64,000 nucleotides of DNA from CBDFKY01 sp965248995 (GTDB lineage Bacteria > Pseudomonadota > Alphaproteobacteria > Rickettsiales > UBA998), in NCBI GenBank assembly GCA_965248995.1, contig CBDFKY010000022.1:274545-338544 (forward strand), written 5' to 3'. Of the stretch, positions 42,522 to 52,389 are shown piece after piece. The notes below the pieces were generated by a model. It was not told where the DNA came from, did no database searches, and saw only the letters and a list, made by a program, of their open reading frames with translations. Both the position numbers and the translations under genes were made by a program. The first letter of the stretch is position 1. Every line of letters starts with the position of its first letter.

Positions 42522-43126
42522 GCGATTTCTCCTTTCACTTCCGTCAGGGAAATATCTTTCCATGCATAGATGCCGTTTTCCTCCAGCCGCGCAGTGAGAT
42601 GATCCGTCTCGAAACGGACGAGGACGTCGAATTCGTAGTCCGCCCGGATAATGACGTCTGTCGCGGGGGCTGAAGTAAACGTCACTCGGCCGGTGGAATA
42701 ATCGACATCGTAGCCACTATGTTGCAGTGCAGCATTGCAGTAGATCGCGACCGTTCCTTCAACAGGACGAGTAATGACGCGGGCATCGGCATCGTCACCG
42801 CTGTGGTAGGTTTTTATCAGTTGAAAGAGGGTTTGCGAGCCGTTGCCGATACCGATGTTTTCACCGATCCCTTGAAAATCGGTCCAGTCCTTGAAACGAA
42901 AAGGAAGCAGGCGGCCCCTGCGGGCACGAAAAAAAGCGATCAGCGCGTCCATCTGCGCTTTCGTCTTCACCCCCTGCGTTACGTTATAGGCCACCCGTGC
43001 GGTCTGCCAGTTCTGATTGCGCTTCTCAAATCCGCCCGCACTGGTGACGACGGTCGTGGAAAACTCCGGCCCTCCGTAGGAACCGTAGGCGATGTCTTCC
43101 GGGAATCTCTCTTCGCTGTTTGTCAT
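42518..43126 (-). CDS. GTA-like tail protein, DUF2460 (orfg12 type)
   Basis: 202 residues. FPEDIAYGSYGGPEFSTTVV near 8 and FFRARRGRLLPFRFKDWTDF near 66 are hallmark DUF2460 segments; VDYSTGRVTFTSAPATDVII near 140 is the conserved C-terminal block. In the RcGTA cluster it is directly upstream of the DUF2163 gene, as here. No capsid, portal or terminase genes are present within the window, so the rest of a GTA cluster must be elsewhere, or only this pair was retained. Confidence 0.88.
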   Translation of the reverse strand: MTNSEERFPEDIAYGSYGGPEFSTTVVTSAGGFEKRNQNWQTARVAYNVTQGVKTKAQMDALIAFFRARRGRLLPFRFKDWTDFQGIGENIGIGNGSQTLFQLIKTYHSGDDADARVITRPVEGTVAIYCNAALQHSGYDVDYSTGRVTFTSAPATDVIIRADYEFDVLVRFETDHLTARLEENGIYAWKDISLTEVKGEIA

Positions 43127-43195
43127 TGCTACACTCCTGGTTGTTAATCAGGAATATAGCTGCCTTAGACTAGGACGACGCGGAAGAGATAAACA

Positions 43196-45034
43196 TCAGC
43201 GTTTCAACACGTAACTTCCTGGGGCGGATTCCAGCGCCGGATATTCATTGCTTCCCCCGGTGTAAGCCTTAATACGCTCTTTCGGCTGCTTACCCTGCTG
43301 CCAGTCATGCCAGTATCCCCACCAGGAAACCGTTATGCTCACTCGCCTGGCCGAGCCAGCGTTCCGCCGTCATCCCTTTCGCCACGTCTCCCGTCCAGTA
43401 TCCGTATTTCTCTTTCGCAGGCGAGTTGATGACGCCCGCGATATGTCCGGAACCCGCCAGCGCGAACGTAATCTCGTCGGCATAGAGCTGCGTCGCCGCA
43501 TAGGTGGACTGCCACGGTGCGATATGGTCCTCCCGTGTCGACAGGATGAAGGAAGGCGTGGCGATACGCTTCACGTCGATCAGCTCACCGGCGAGCGTCA
43601 GGCCTTCGGGCGACACCAGCCGGTTGCGGTGATACAGGTTGCGCAGGCAGAAGCTGTGCAAGGCCGCCGGCATATGCGTGGAATCGGAATTCCAGTACAG
43701 CAGGTCGAACGGAAAACGGTTCCTTGCCGAGCAGGTAGTTGTTGATCACGAACGACCAGATCATGTTGTTGGAGCGCAGCAGGCTGAAGGTGGCCGCCAT
43801 GTCTGCCCCTTCAAGATAGCCCTTCTTGCTCATTTTCGCTTCGATGGATTGAATCTGTTCCTCGTCGATGAACACGCCGAGCTCGCCCGGCTCGGAAAAA
43901 TCGATCATGGTGGTGAGATAGGTCACGGAGCCGATGGCATGCTGCTTTCCTTTCGCGTGCAGCCAGGCCAGCGTGATGGCGAGCAGCGTCCCTCCCAGGC
44001 AATAGCCGATACAGCTGACACGTTTCCGTTTTCATGACCGCCCGCACCACTTCCACCGCCTGCAGCAGTCCGTCCGTCATGTAATTCTCAAGCGTTTTAT
44101 CCTTATGCTGCTGATCGGGATTGACCCAGGAGATGACGAACACGCTGTATCCCTGCTCCAGCAGCCAGTTCACGAACGAATTTTTCTTCTGCATGTCGAA
44201 GATGTAGAACTTGTTGATCCAGGCGGGAATCAGCAGCAGCGGTTCGGCGAACACCGTCTCTCTCAGCGGCGTATAGTGAATCAGCTGCATGATGTCGTTC
44301 TGGAAAATGATGCTGCCTTCGGTCGCCGCGACGTTCCTGCCCACTTCGAATGCCTTGTTGTCCGTCGTCGAAATGGCGAGCTTCCCTTTGCCGCGTTCCA
44401 CGTCGGCTCTAAGATGCTGCAAGCCTTTCAGGATCGTCTCACCGTTGCTCTCGATCGCCGCCTGTTGCACTTCCGGATTGCTGATGAGAAAATTGCTCGG
44501 CGCCATGGCGTCCATCCACTGGCGGGTATAGAAATGCAGTTTTTTCTGGGAATGCTGGTCCAGATCGGTGTCCAACCCTCCGACCACGTCTTCCGCCCAT
44601 GCGGAAGTGAGCAGGTACTGCTTGCGGAGATAGTCGAAAAAGATGTTGTTCTGCCAGGCGTCGCCCGCAAAACGTTTGTCGGAGGGCTCCACGTTGGTTT
44701 CTGGAGCATTTTCAGGTGATTGCCCGCTTTCCATGAAATGCTGGATGGTCTGCTGCCACAATGTCGCCGATTCCGACATCCAGGCATAACCGAGCTGCAG
44801 CATCCGGGCGGGATCCTTCATCACCGCACCCATCCACTCCGAATAATCGGAAGCGAGATGCCACAAGGCGGGATCGCCGTCACGCACCGTGGCGAACGCG
44901 TCTTCCTGCGCGACGATCCTGAGAATATCCTGCCAGACTTTGGTCGCTTCCGTCATGTTATGAGCGAACAGCAGCGGGTTGAACTGCCGGGCGGTGTCGG
45001 AGAGGGGGGGGATGTTCGCTGCGGTGCTGGTCAT
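43196..45034 (-). pseudogene. phaC: Class I poly(3-hydroxyalkanoate) synthase PhaC with three frameshifts
   Basis: All parts of PhaC are present in three frames: residues 1-330 (MTSTAANIPPLSDTARQFNP to VVRAVMKTE), then YCLGG with the catalytic Cys (CIGYCLGGTLLAITLAWLH), then MIDFSEPGELGVFIDEEQIQ, then DHIAPW and GSGHIAGVIN with the catalytic Asp and His, ending at 43196 in WWGYWHDWQQGK...SYVLKR. Frame changes lie near 44026, near 43721 (TTTT where TTT is expected) and near 43329 (GGTTTCC where GGTTCC is expected); each is a single extra base. Expected length is about 600 residues. The ATG overlaps the dxs stop. A pseudogene as written, but homopolymer errors are possible. Confidence 0.88.
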
Positions 45035-46932
45035 GGGGTGGCTCCTGCCTTATGATAAACGATACGTATTTTTTCCGCGATGGCGCTGGCATCCATTCCC
45101 GCGTCCGCGTACATCGCTTCCGTCTCGTTATGAGACTGGAAACGGTCCGGCAGGGTGAGGGGATGCAGTCCGGGCAGTAACTCAGGGGTCCGCGCCAGCA
45201 ATGCATGCATTACCTGCGTGGCGAAACCGCCGCATACCCCTTCCTCTATCGTGAAGACATGGGTATGGCGATGGATCAGTTCCAGCAGCAGGTCCATGTC
45301 CAGCGGCTTGGCGAAACGGGCATCCGCCAGCGTCACGGCGATGCCTTCGGTTTCCAGTATGGAACAGGCTTTTTTAGCCGCTTCCAGCCTCGCTCCGAAA
45401 TTAAACAGGGCGATCCGCGCCCCTTGCGGCGTGAGAATCATCCGCGCCTTGCCTATTTCCAGCCGCTGCGGTTTCTCCGGAAGCTCCATATCCGGCCCCG
45501 AGCCGCGGGGATAGCGAAAGCTGATCGGCGAACTGTCATGGCATGCCGCCGTATGCACCATATGCGCCAGATCCGTCCCGTCCCCCGCCGCCATCACCAC
45601 CATGTTAGGCAGGTTGCAGAGATAAGCGATGTCGAACATTCCGGCATGGGTTGCCCCGTCCGCCCCGACCAGCCCGGCGCGGTCAATGGCGAAGCGTACC
45701 GGCAGGTTCTGGATGGCGACGTCATGGACCACTTGGTCATAGGCGCGCTGCAGGAAGGTGGAATAAATCGCCACGAACGGCTTCATCCCCGCCGCCGCCA
45801 GTCCCGCCGCGAACGTCACCGCGTGCTGTTCGGCGATGCCCACGTCGAAACAGCGTTCCGGATAGGCCTCCATGAAGGCGTCAAGTCCCGTACCCGTCGG
45901 CATGGCTGCCGTGATGGCGACGATGTTTTCATCTGCCTGCGCTTCCCTCAATAACTGTTTCGCGAATACCGCGGTGTAGGAAAGCGCGGAAGTCTTTGTG
46001 CCGCTAAGAGCGCCGGAATCCGGATCGAATGTTCCGACCCCGTGATATTTTTCGTGATTGGACTCGGCGGGCGCGAAGCCGTACCCCTTTTTCGTCACCA
46101 CATGGATCAGGACGGGCCGCTCGTGTTTATCCGCCTTCACGCTTTGCAGGAGCGGCACCAGGGTCTCCAAGTCATGTCCGTCCACCGGCCCGATATAATA
46201 CATGCCCATCTCTTCGAACACGGAACCGCCGCCGACGCCGACGCCCCGGGCATAACGCTCGGCACGTTTCGCGGCATCGCGTAGCGCATCCGGCAGGTGG
46301 CCCGCGACCTTCCTGCCGATATCCCGGAACTGGCGGTAGGTACGCGATGCGGCCAGCTGCGAAAGATGGCGGCTCATCGCCCCGACCGCCGGGGCGATGG
46401 ACATTTCATTGTCGTTGAGAATCACGATGAGGCGGGTTTTCATCGCTCCGGCATTATTGAGCGCTTCATATGCCATGCCGGCGCTCATCGCCCCGTCGCC
46501 GATGATCGCCACCACCTCATGGGATTCACCGAGCAGGTCCCGCGCCACCGCCAGCCCGAGTGCCGCGGAAATGGACGTGGAACTGTGGCCCGCGCCGAAG
46601 GCGTCATAGATGCTTTCCTCCCGTTTGCAGAATCCGGACAGGCCGCCCGGCTGTCGGATGGTCGGCAGCCGCTCGCGCCTGCCGGTCAGCATTTTGTGCG
46701 GGTAGGCCTGATGGCCCACGTCCCAGACCAGTTTGTCTTCCGGCGTATCGAACACGTAATGCAGCGCGATGGTCAGTTCCACCACGCCGAGGCCCGGCCC
46801 CAGATGCCCGCCAATGCGGGAGACGACGTCGATCAGCTCGCGCCGCACTTCCCCGGCCAGAGCGGGCAACTGCGCAGGCGGCAGGCGGCGTAGCGCATCG
46901 GGGGTGGGGATGGCGTCGAGCAGGGTGGGCAT
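45031..46932 (-). CDS. dxs: 1-deoxy-D-xylulose-5-phosphate synthase
   Basis: First enzyme of the MEP isoprenoid pathway; TPP-dependent. 633 residues. GHSSTSISAALGLAVARDLL near 116, the TPP motif GDGAMSAGMAYEALNNAG near 144, and the transketolase C-terminal blocks FDVGIAEQHAVTFAAGLA and DRAGLVGADGATHAGMFD are all intact. I used ATG 46932 (MPTLLDAIP); an in-frame TTG at 46953 and GTG at 46941 are alternatives. It heads a dxs-phaC operon with a 4-bp overlap and is divergent from metE. Confidence 0.94.
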   Translation of the reverse strand: MPTLLDAIPTPDALRRLPPAQLPALAGEVRRELIDVVSRIGGHLGPGLGVVELTIALHYVFDTPEDKLVWDVGHQAYPHKMLTGRRERLPTIRQPGGLSGFCKREESIYDAFGAGHSSTSISAALGLAVARDLLGESHEVVAIIGDGAMSAGMAYEALNNAGAMKTRLIVILNDNEMSIAPAVGAMSRHLSQLAASRTYRQFRDIGRKVAGHLPDALRDAAKRAERYARGVGVGGGSVFEEMGMYYIGPVDGHDLETLVPLLQSVKADKHERPVLIHVVTKKGYGFAPAESNHEKYHGVGTFDPDSGALSGTKTSALSYTAVFAKQLLREAQADENIVAITAAMPTGTGLDAFMEAYPERCFDVGIAEQHAVTFAAGLAAAGMKPFVAIYSTFLQRAYDQVVHDVAIQNLPVRFAIDRAGLVGADGATHAGMFDIAYLCNLPNMVVMAAGDGTDLAHMVHTAACHDSSPISFRYPRGSGPDMELPEKPQRLEIGKARMILTPQGARIALFNFGARLEAAKKACSILETEGIAVTLADARFAKPLDMDLLLELIHRHTHVFTIEEGVCGGFATQVMHALLARTPELLPGLHPLTLPDRFQSHNETEAMYADAGMDASAIAEKIRIVYHKAGATP

Positions 46933-47060
46933 ACCCTTCACGTCTAATCGCAATACGCCCTACTGGCAAGCGCTTCCGTAGCGCGTGGATTCTTCCTTGA
47001 AATACGCCGTGAGTGAGGCTATACCGCTTTATCTATTATTTATTAAAGGTGGTTTGAGCG

Positions 47061-49363
47061 ATGGTACATGCAGCGAATTTAGGATTTCCCCGCGTCGGCG
47101 CGGATCGTGAGTTGAAAAAAGCGGTGGAGGCTTACTGGAAAGGCGCATCCAGCGCGGAAGCCCTGCAGGGATGCGCGAAGGAACTGCGCCTGCGTCACTG
47201 GAAACTGCAGAAGGACGCCGGGATCGATTACCTGCCCTGCAACGACTTTACGCTGTATGACCATATGCTGGACATGATCGCGCTTCTCGGCGTGGTGCCG
47301 GAACGTTACGGCAAGGTTTCCGGCAACGTCGATCTGGATACGTATTTCGCGATGGCGCGCGGCGCCCAGCAAAACGGCAAAGACGTGGTCGCCATGGAGA
47401 TGACCAAGTGGTTCGATACCAATTATCACTATATCGTGCCTGAATTCCGCAAAGGCCAAACCTTCTCCTTAAGCAGCACCAAGCCGGTTGACCAGTTCAA
47501 GGAAACGCAGGCAGCGGGCCTGATGAGCCATCCGGTGCTGGTGGGACCAATCACGTTCCTGATGCTCGGTAAAATGCATGGCGAGGAAGGTGTCAGCCCG
47601 CTTAGTTGCCTGGATGCATTGCTGCCGGTGTATAAGCAGGCGCTCGCCGCGTTGAAGGAAGCGGGTGCGGAGTGGGTACAGATCGACGAGCCATATCTGG
47701 TGATGGATCTGGATGAGGACGTGCGCGCAGCTTACACGAAAACCTACGCGGCGTTGAAAGGACTGCGGCCTGAACATCTGGCTCACCACCTATTTCGGAG
47801 CGCTCGGCGATAATCTGAAGCTGGCGGCTGATCTGCCGGTGGCGGCGCTGCATGTGGATATGGTGCGCGGCGCTTCAGGATTCGATGCCGTGCTTTCCGC
47901 GCTGAAAGGCAGTGATAAAGCGGTGTCGTTCGGAGTGGTGGACGGTCGCAACATCTGGAAAAACCGATCTCACGAAGGCGCTGGATCTGCTGAACCGCGC
48001 CGTGGACGCGTTAGGGGCGGAGCGGGTGATGGTTGCGCCCAGCTGCTCGCTGCTGCACTCTCCGATTGACCTTGCACATGAAAACGGACTGGATGACGAG
48101 TTGAAATCCTGGCTGGCGTTCGCCGCGCAGAAGCTGGAAGAAGTGAGGCTGCTGCGAGACGCTTTGAATGGTAACAAGGATGCAAGAGCGTTCGCCCAGA
48201 ACGAAACGGCGATCGCGGCGCGTCAGACCTCGATCCGTATTCATAGCCCGGCTGTTCAGAATCGCATGAAAGCGCTCACGCCCGCGATGGCGAACCGCCA
48301 GAGCCCGTTCGTGGCGCGGATCGGCAAGCAGGAAGCGGCACTCGGCCTGCCGTTGCTGCCGACGACGACGATCGGTTCGTTCCCGCAGACGCAGGAAGTG
48401 CGTTCCATGCGCGCCAAATTCAAAAAGGGCGAAATCAACGAATCGCAGTATGATGCGTTTCTGGAAAAAGCCACTGCCGAAGCGATCCGCTGGCAGGAGG
48501 AAATCGGGATCGACGTACCGGTGCATGGCGAGTTCGAGCGTAACGACATGGTGGAATATTTCGGGGAAAACCTGGAAGGATTCGCTTTTACAAAGAACGG
48601 CTGGGTACAGAGCTACGGCTCACGCTGCGTCAAGCCGCCGGTCATTTTCGGGGATGTGTCCCGCAAAGGCGCAATGACGGTGCGCTGGAGCGCGTTCGCG
48701 CAAAGCCTGACCAAACTGCCGGTCAAAGGCATGTTGACCGGGCCGATCACCATCCTGCAATGGAGCTTCGTGCGTGACGACCAGCCTCGGGAAATGACCT
48801 GCAAGCAGATAGCGCTCGCCATCCGGGACGAGGTGGTGGATCTGGAGAAAGCGGGCATCAACATCATCCAGATCGACGAACCGGCGATCCGTGAAGGGCT
48901 GCCGCTGCGGCGTGACGACTGGAAGGCGTATCTCACCTGGGCGGTGGAATCGTTCCGCATCTCGGCCAGCGGCGTGAAGGATGAGACGCAGATCCATACC
49001 CATATGTGCTACAGCGAATTCAACGATATTATCGATTCCATCGCGGCGCTGGATGCGGATGTGATTTCCATCGAGACGTCCCGCTCGGCGATGGAACTGC
49101 TGGAAGCGTTCGTGGACTTCAAGTATCCGAATGAAATCGGACCCGGAGTGTACGATATCCATAGCCCGCGCGTACCGACGCAGAAGGAAATGGAATCCCT
49201 GCTGGAAAAAGCCCTCAAAGTGCTCAAAGCCGAGCAGGTATGGGTCAATCCGGACTGCGGCCTGAAAACGCGGGGCTGGGAAGAAGTGCGTCCTGCGCTC
49301 GTGGCGATGGTGGCGGCGGCGAAAGCGATGCGAAACAAGGTGGAGAGAGCGGAAGCGGCGTAA
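47061..49363 (+). pseudogene. metE: Cobalamin-independent methionine synthase MetE with two frameshifts
   Basis: The frame from ATG 47061 (RBS AAAGGTGG) gives the N-terminal beta/alpha barrel to about residue 235; then a one-base shift near 47772 (GLRPEHLAHHL replaces GLNIWLTTYF) and another near 47963 (AAAAA where AAAA is expected in NIWKTDLTKALDLL) lead to the third piece ending at 49363. Zinc-site and folate motifs lie in the C-terminal part: IQIDEPAIREGLPL, IHTHMCYSEFND and VWVNPDCGLKTRGW, giving H, C, E and C ligands. Full length would be about 766 residues, normal for MetE. All catalytic residues are present, so one explanation is assembly error. Confidence 0.9.
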
Positions 49364-49387
49364 TACAACCACAGGTCAGGAGTTCGC

Positions 49388-50557
49388 GTGCAGGCTGAAG
49401 AACAGCAGCTCCTGACCTTTGGCGCTTCCCGCCGCCAAGTGGCGGTCGGGCGTATCGCCCATGTCGCGGGCAGCGATCCTATCCGGCTTTCCTGCGGGAT
49501 GGAGCTCAGCAATATTCCGGTGGCGTACCAGACTTACGGGTCGTTGAACGCCGATCGTTCCAACGCCATTCTCATCTGCCATGCGCTGACGGGCGATCAA
49601 TATGTGGCCAGCGGCAATCCCGTTACCGGGAAGGCGGGCTGGTGGCATTTCATGGTGGGGCGCGGCAGGCCGATCGATACCGACCGTTTTTTCGTCATCT
49701 GTTCCAATGTCCTCGGCGGCTGCCTCGGTACGTACGGCCCTAAAAACACCGATATCCATGGCCGCTCGCTGGGCCTCAATTTTCCCGTCATCACCATCCG
49801 GGATATGGTGGAAGTGCAGAAACGTCTGGTGGAATCGTTCGGCATCACCCGGCTGTTCGCGGTCATCGGCGGCTCGATGGGTGGGATGCAGGTGCTGGAG
49901 TGGGCCTCTTCTTACCCTGAATTTGTCTGCTGCGCTCTGCCGCTGGCGACCGCCTCGCGCCACAACGCCCAGAATATCGCCTATCACGAAATCGGCAGGC
50001 AGGCGATCATGGCGGATCCAGAATGGCGGCGGGGCCATTACCAGGAAGAGGGCACGTTTCCCATCAAGGGACTTTCCGTGGCGCGGATGACGGCCCACGT
50101 GACCTATCTTTCCGAAGAGGCGCTGCAGCATAAATTCGGACGGATGCTGCAGGACGGTTCGGAACCCAACTACAGTTTCGAAGCGAATTTCCAGGTGGAA
50201 AGCTACCTCCGGCATCAGGGAGTCAATTTCGTGGAGCGGTTCGATCCGAATTCCTACATCTACATCACCAAAGCCGCCGACTATTTCGACATCGCGGAAA
50301 ATCACGGCGGCAAGCTGAGCAGTGCCTTCGCCCGTTCGCCCGTCGCGTTCTGCGTGCTTTCGTTTTCCAGCGACTGGATTTATCCGACACATGAGAGCCG
50401 CAGGCTGGTGCGCGCCATTACGGCCGGGAGCGCCGACGTCAGCTTTTCAGAAATCGATTCTCCCAACGGCCACGATGCGTTTTTATTGGAGAATGACAGT
50501 TATATGCGAGTCATCACCGGGTTTCTGGACGGAAAAGCGCGGCAATTGGGTATTTGA
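49388..50557 (+). CDS. metX: Homoserine O-acetyltransferase
   Basis: 389 residues from GTG 49388, alpha/beta-hydrolase fold. The nucleophile elbow is GGSMGGMQVLEWA near 158 (Ser), and the catalytic Asp and His lie in SSDWIYPTHESRRL and NGHDAFLLEND. The ICSNVLGGCLGTYGP segment is typical of MetX. It provides O-acetylhomoserine for direct sulfhydrylation, complementing hom upstream and metE immediately upstream (25 bp), so this is a methionine operon. There is no SAM-riboswitch-like structure I can support in the short gaps. Confidence 0.95.
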   Translation: MQAEEQQLLTFGASRRQVAVGRIAHVAGSDPIRLSCGMELSNIPVAYQTYGSLNADRSNAILICHALTGDQYVASGNPVTGKAGWWHFMVGRGRPIDTDRFFVICSNVLGGCLGTYGPKNTDIHGRSLGLNFPVITIRDMVEVQKRLVESFGITRLFAVIGGSMGGMQVLEWASSYPEFVCCALPLATASRHNAQNIAYHEIGRQAIMADPEWRRGHYQEEGTFPIKGLSVARMTAHVTYLSEEALQHKFGRMLQDGSEPNYSFEANFQVESYLRHQGVNFVERFDPNSYIYITKAADYFDIAENHGGKLSSAFARSPVAFCVLSFSSDWIYPTHESRRLVRAITAGSADVSFSEIDSPNGHDAFLLENDSYMRVITGFLDGKARQLGI

Positions 50558-50577
50558 TATAAATTTCATCGTAAGTC

Positions 50578-50606
50578 TTGACAGCAAATAACAGGATTTA
50601 TTTAAA
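50578..50606 (+). promoter_or_regulatory. Likely sigma70 promoter for the 510-residue protein
   Basis: TTGACA at 50578-50583, a 17-base spacer and TTTAAA, in a strongly AT-rich stretch 94 bp before the ATG. Confidence 0.6.
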
Positions 50607-50699
50607 AATCCTTTATAAAACGTGGCAGTAAAAATATAAAAACGTTGTAAAGAAAACAGTAATAGTATAATATATCTTTGCTTTTTCGTATACAGACTG

Positions 50700-52232
50700 A
50701 TGACTACCAATTTTGTATTGACTTTGGCAAATGCCCAAACATTAAAAGTTTCGCTTGAAACTCTTTTACTGGCGTACGGTAATGGTGAAACCGTTATGCA
50801 CAGACTACGCGACAATTTTTCGAGCAAAATTCTCAACATGGGAAAGGCTCGCAAAGCTGGTGACGGACATGATTTAAACCTTGCCACAACCGGAGTGCTT
50901 GATATCCTCAATCCTTCGCGTCGCATGTTCAATGAGACCCCGGGACTTTTCTCCAGCATCATCATTTACTTGGATGCCGTGCTGAACAAGAAAAAAGAGG
51001 AAAGCTCAGCGGCAGCTTTCGCAATCACGTCGCCGCCGTCTTCACGTGGCGGAAGAAAATTATATTCTGTCCCCCGCGCTTTCGGGAACTTGGAAACCCC
51101 TTCAATGGTCGTCGACTATTGTCTGTCTCAGCTAATGATGTCCGGTGCTCTGGCCGCCGAGCTGGAAAACATGCCGACTCCGGTCAGGCTTAGTAATCCG
51201 CATAAACCGGCTCTTCTCCCAAGGCCGCATATGCCGGAGGCTCTACCCGTTGACAAAAATCAGCGTGCAAAGAGCCTACCGGAATCTGTGCCCGTACAAA
51301 ATGAGAAGCCGGTTTCGGAGCGGGAAAAAGCGGCCTTTGAAAAGGGAGTGCAACTCCTTCTGCAAACCAGCCGCTTTACATCGGCACACTCGATACATCT
51401 GGTGATCTCATTGCTGTTGGAGACTCCGCCGGAGGATATTTTCGAGGCGTTGTTAAAGGAGAAGTTCACGAATCCCGATACATTACGCTCGACGGTGTTG
51501 GACACCATCATCGAAGATGTGTTCAATGCCCTCCTGCAAAAAGAGGGATATGCTTTTCTTTCGCCAAAAAAGGTGGAAGCCAATTGCGGGTTGATTTCGG
51601 TGGATGCTCTTTCCCGGACCATCCGTCTACGCCGCAGCGGTCAATATCGGGGCATGGGGGTAAAAAACCGTGTCAGCCTGTTGATAGCGCATATGCGCTG
51701 GTTTCTCATCTATGTGGGAACCCAGGCCCTGAAGAACGCGCCGGTCCCTTCTGAAACCATCGTTACACCTCAAGGGGTGAAACAGGTGAAAGAAACGGTT
51801 ACCAAGAGCGATTCCGAAGGATTGCGTGAAACGATCGCGCGCTCGTCGCAACATTCCATCGAAGGGATGCTGACGACGGGAGATGTTCTGGCAGAATGGA
51901 TCGGCAGTACGCTGACGGTCAGCACTTTGCCGGCTCGACAGCCTTTATCGCCATCCGCGGCAGGACTTGAAGAGCATTTTCACGCTATCGCCTCCCTCTT
52001 CTCTCAACTGAGAGATGAAAACGCGCTCTGGTCTGAAGAGGTGGATGAACTGAAGGCCAACACCACTACCGACATACGGCGTTTGCAGGCGGAACTGATC
52101 GAGTTACAGCTTCAACTGCAAACGGCGCAGGAAAAGGTAGAGTCTTATCAGGGGTTTATTTCTCCTGAGGAACTGCAAACGCAATATATCTCACGAGAAA
52201 AACTGCAACAAAAACTTTTCGGTGATCTGTAA
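50700..52232 (+). CDS. Large protein of unknown function with C-terminal coiled coil
   Basis: 510 residues, cytosolic by appearance (no signal or membrane helix). The N-terminal 110 residues are helical (FVLTLANAQTLKVSLETLLL); residues about 150-215 are Pro-rich; a compact domain (about 215-330) contains FEALLKEKFTNPDTLRSTVL and RTIRLRRSGQYRGMGVKNRV; the C-terminal 80 residues form a coiled coil (WSEEVDELKANTTTDIRRLQ, then AELIELQLQLQTAQEKVES). A promoter with consensus -35 precedes it and an 11-bp-stem terminator follows, so it is its own transcription unit. I cannot name a family. Confidence 0.75.
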   Translation: MTTNFVLTLANAQTLKVSLETLLLAYGNGETVMHRLRDNFSSKILNMGKARKAGDGHDLNLATTGVLDILNPSRRMFNETPGLFSSIIIYLDAVLNKKKEESSAAAFAITSPPSSRGGRKLYSVPRAFGNLETPSMVVDYCLSQLMMSGALAAELENMPTPVRLSNPHKPALLPRPHMPEALPVDKNQRAKSLPESVPVQNEKPVSEREKAAFEKGVQLLLQTSRFTSAHSIHLVISLLLETPPEDIFEALLKEKFTNPDTLRSTVLDTIIEDVFNALLQKEGYAFLSPKKVEANCGLISVDALSRTIRLRRSGQYRGMGVKNRVSLLIAHMRWFLIYVGTQALKNAPVPSETIVTPQGVKQVKETVTKSDSEGLRETIARSSQHSIEGMLTTGDVLAEWIGSTLTVSTLPARQPLSPSAAGLEEHFHAIASLFSQLRDENALWSEEVDELKANTTTDIRRLQAELIELQLQLQTAQEKVESYQGFISPEELQTQYISREKLQQKLFGDL

Positions 52233-52251
52233 CCGGGTCGGACGAATAACT

Positions 52252-52281
52252 AAAAGGGATCAGTCTATGATCCCTTTTTTT
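52252..52281 (+). terminator. Rho-independent terminator
   Basis: AAAAGGGATCA and TGATCCCTTTT form a perfect 11-bp stem with a GTCTA loop followed by a T-run, 19 bp after the stop of the 510-residue protein. The shape is nearly the same as the terminator at 12372-12398. Confidence 0.92.
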
Positions 52282-52389
52282 ATGGCATGGTTCTGCGATG
52301 AGCAGGGCAATGTCAAAAACCATCCGCCTTACATCGTGAATGAGCGTGGCGCTTTGAAAAAAATACGGTTAAACGTAATGTGTGAGTGA
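52267..52389 (+). CDS. Possible 40-residue small protein overlapping the ntrY start
   Basis: An ATG within the terminator arm opens a 40-codon frame (MIPFFMAWFCDEQGNVKNHP, then PYIVNERGALKKIRLNVMCE) that ends 8 bp into the kinase gene. The composition is protein-like, but there is no RBS and the start is buried in a hairpin, so it is doubtful. Confidence 0.2.
   Translation: MIPFFMAWFCDEQGNVKNHPPYIVNERGALKKIRLNVMCE

Noticed and set aside
46954..47060. SAM or cobalamin riboswitch upstream of metE
   Set aside because: The gap between divergent dxs and metE is about 107 bp and I see no conserved aptamer core.
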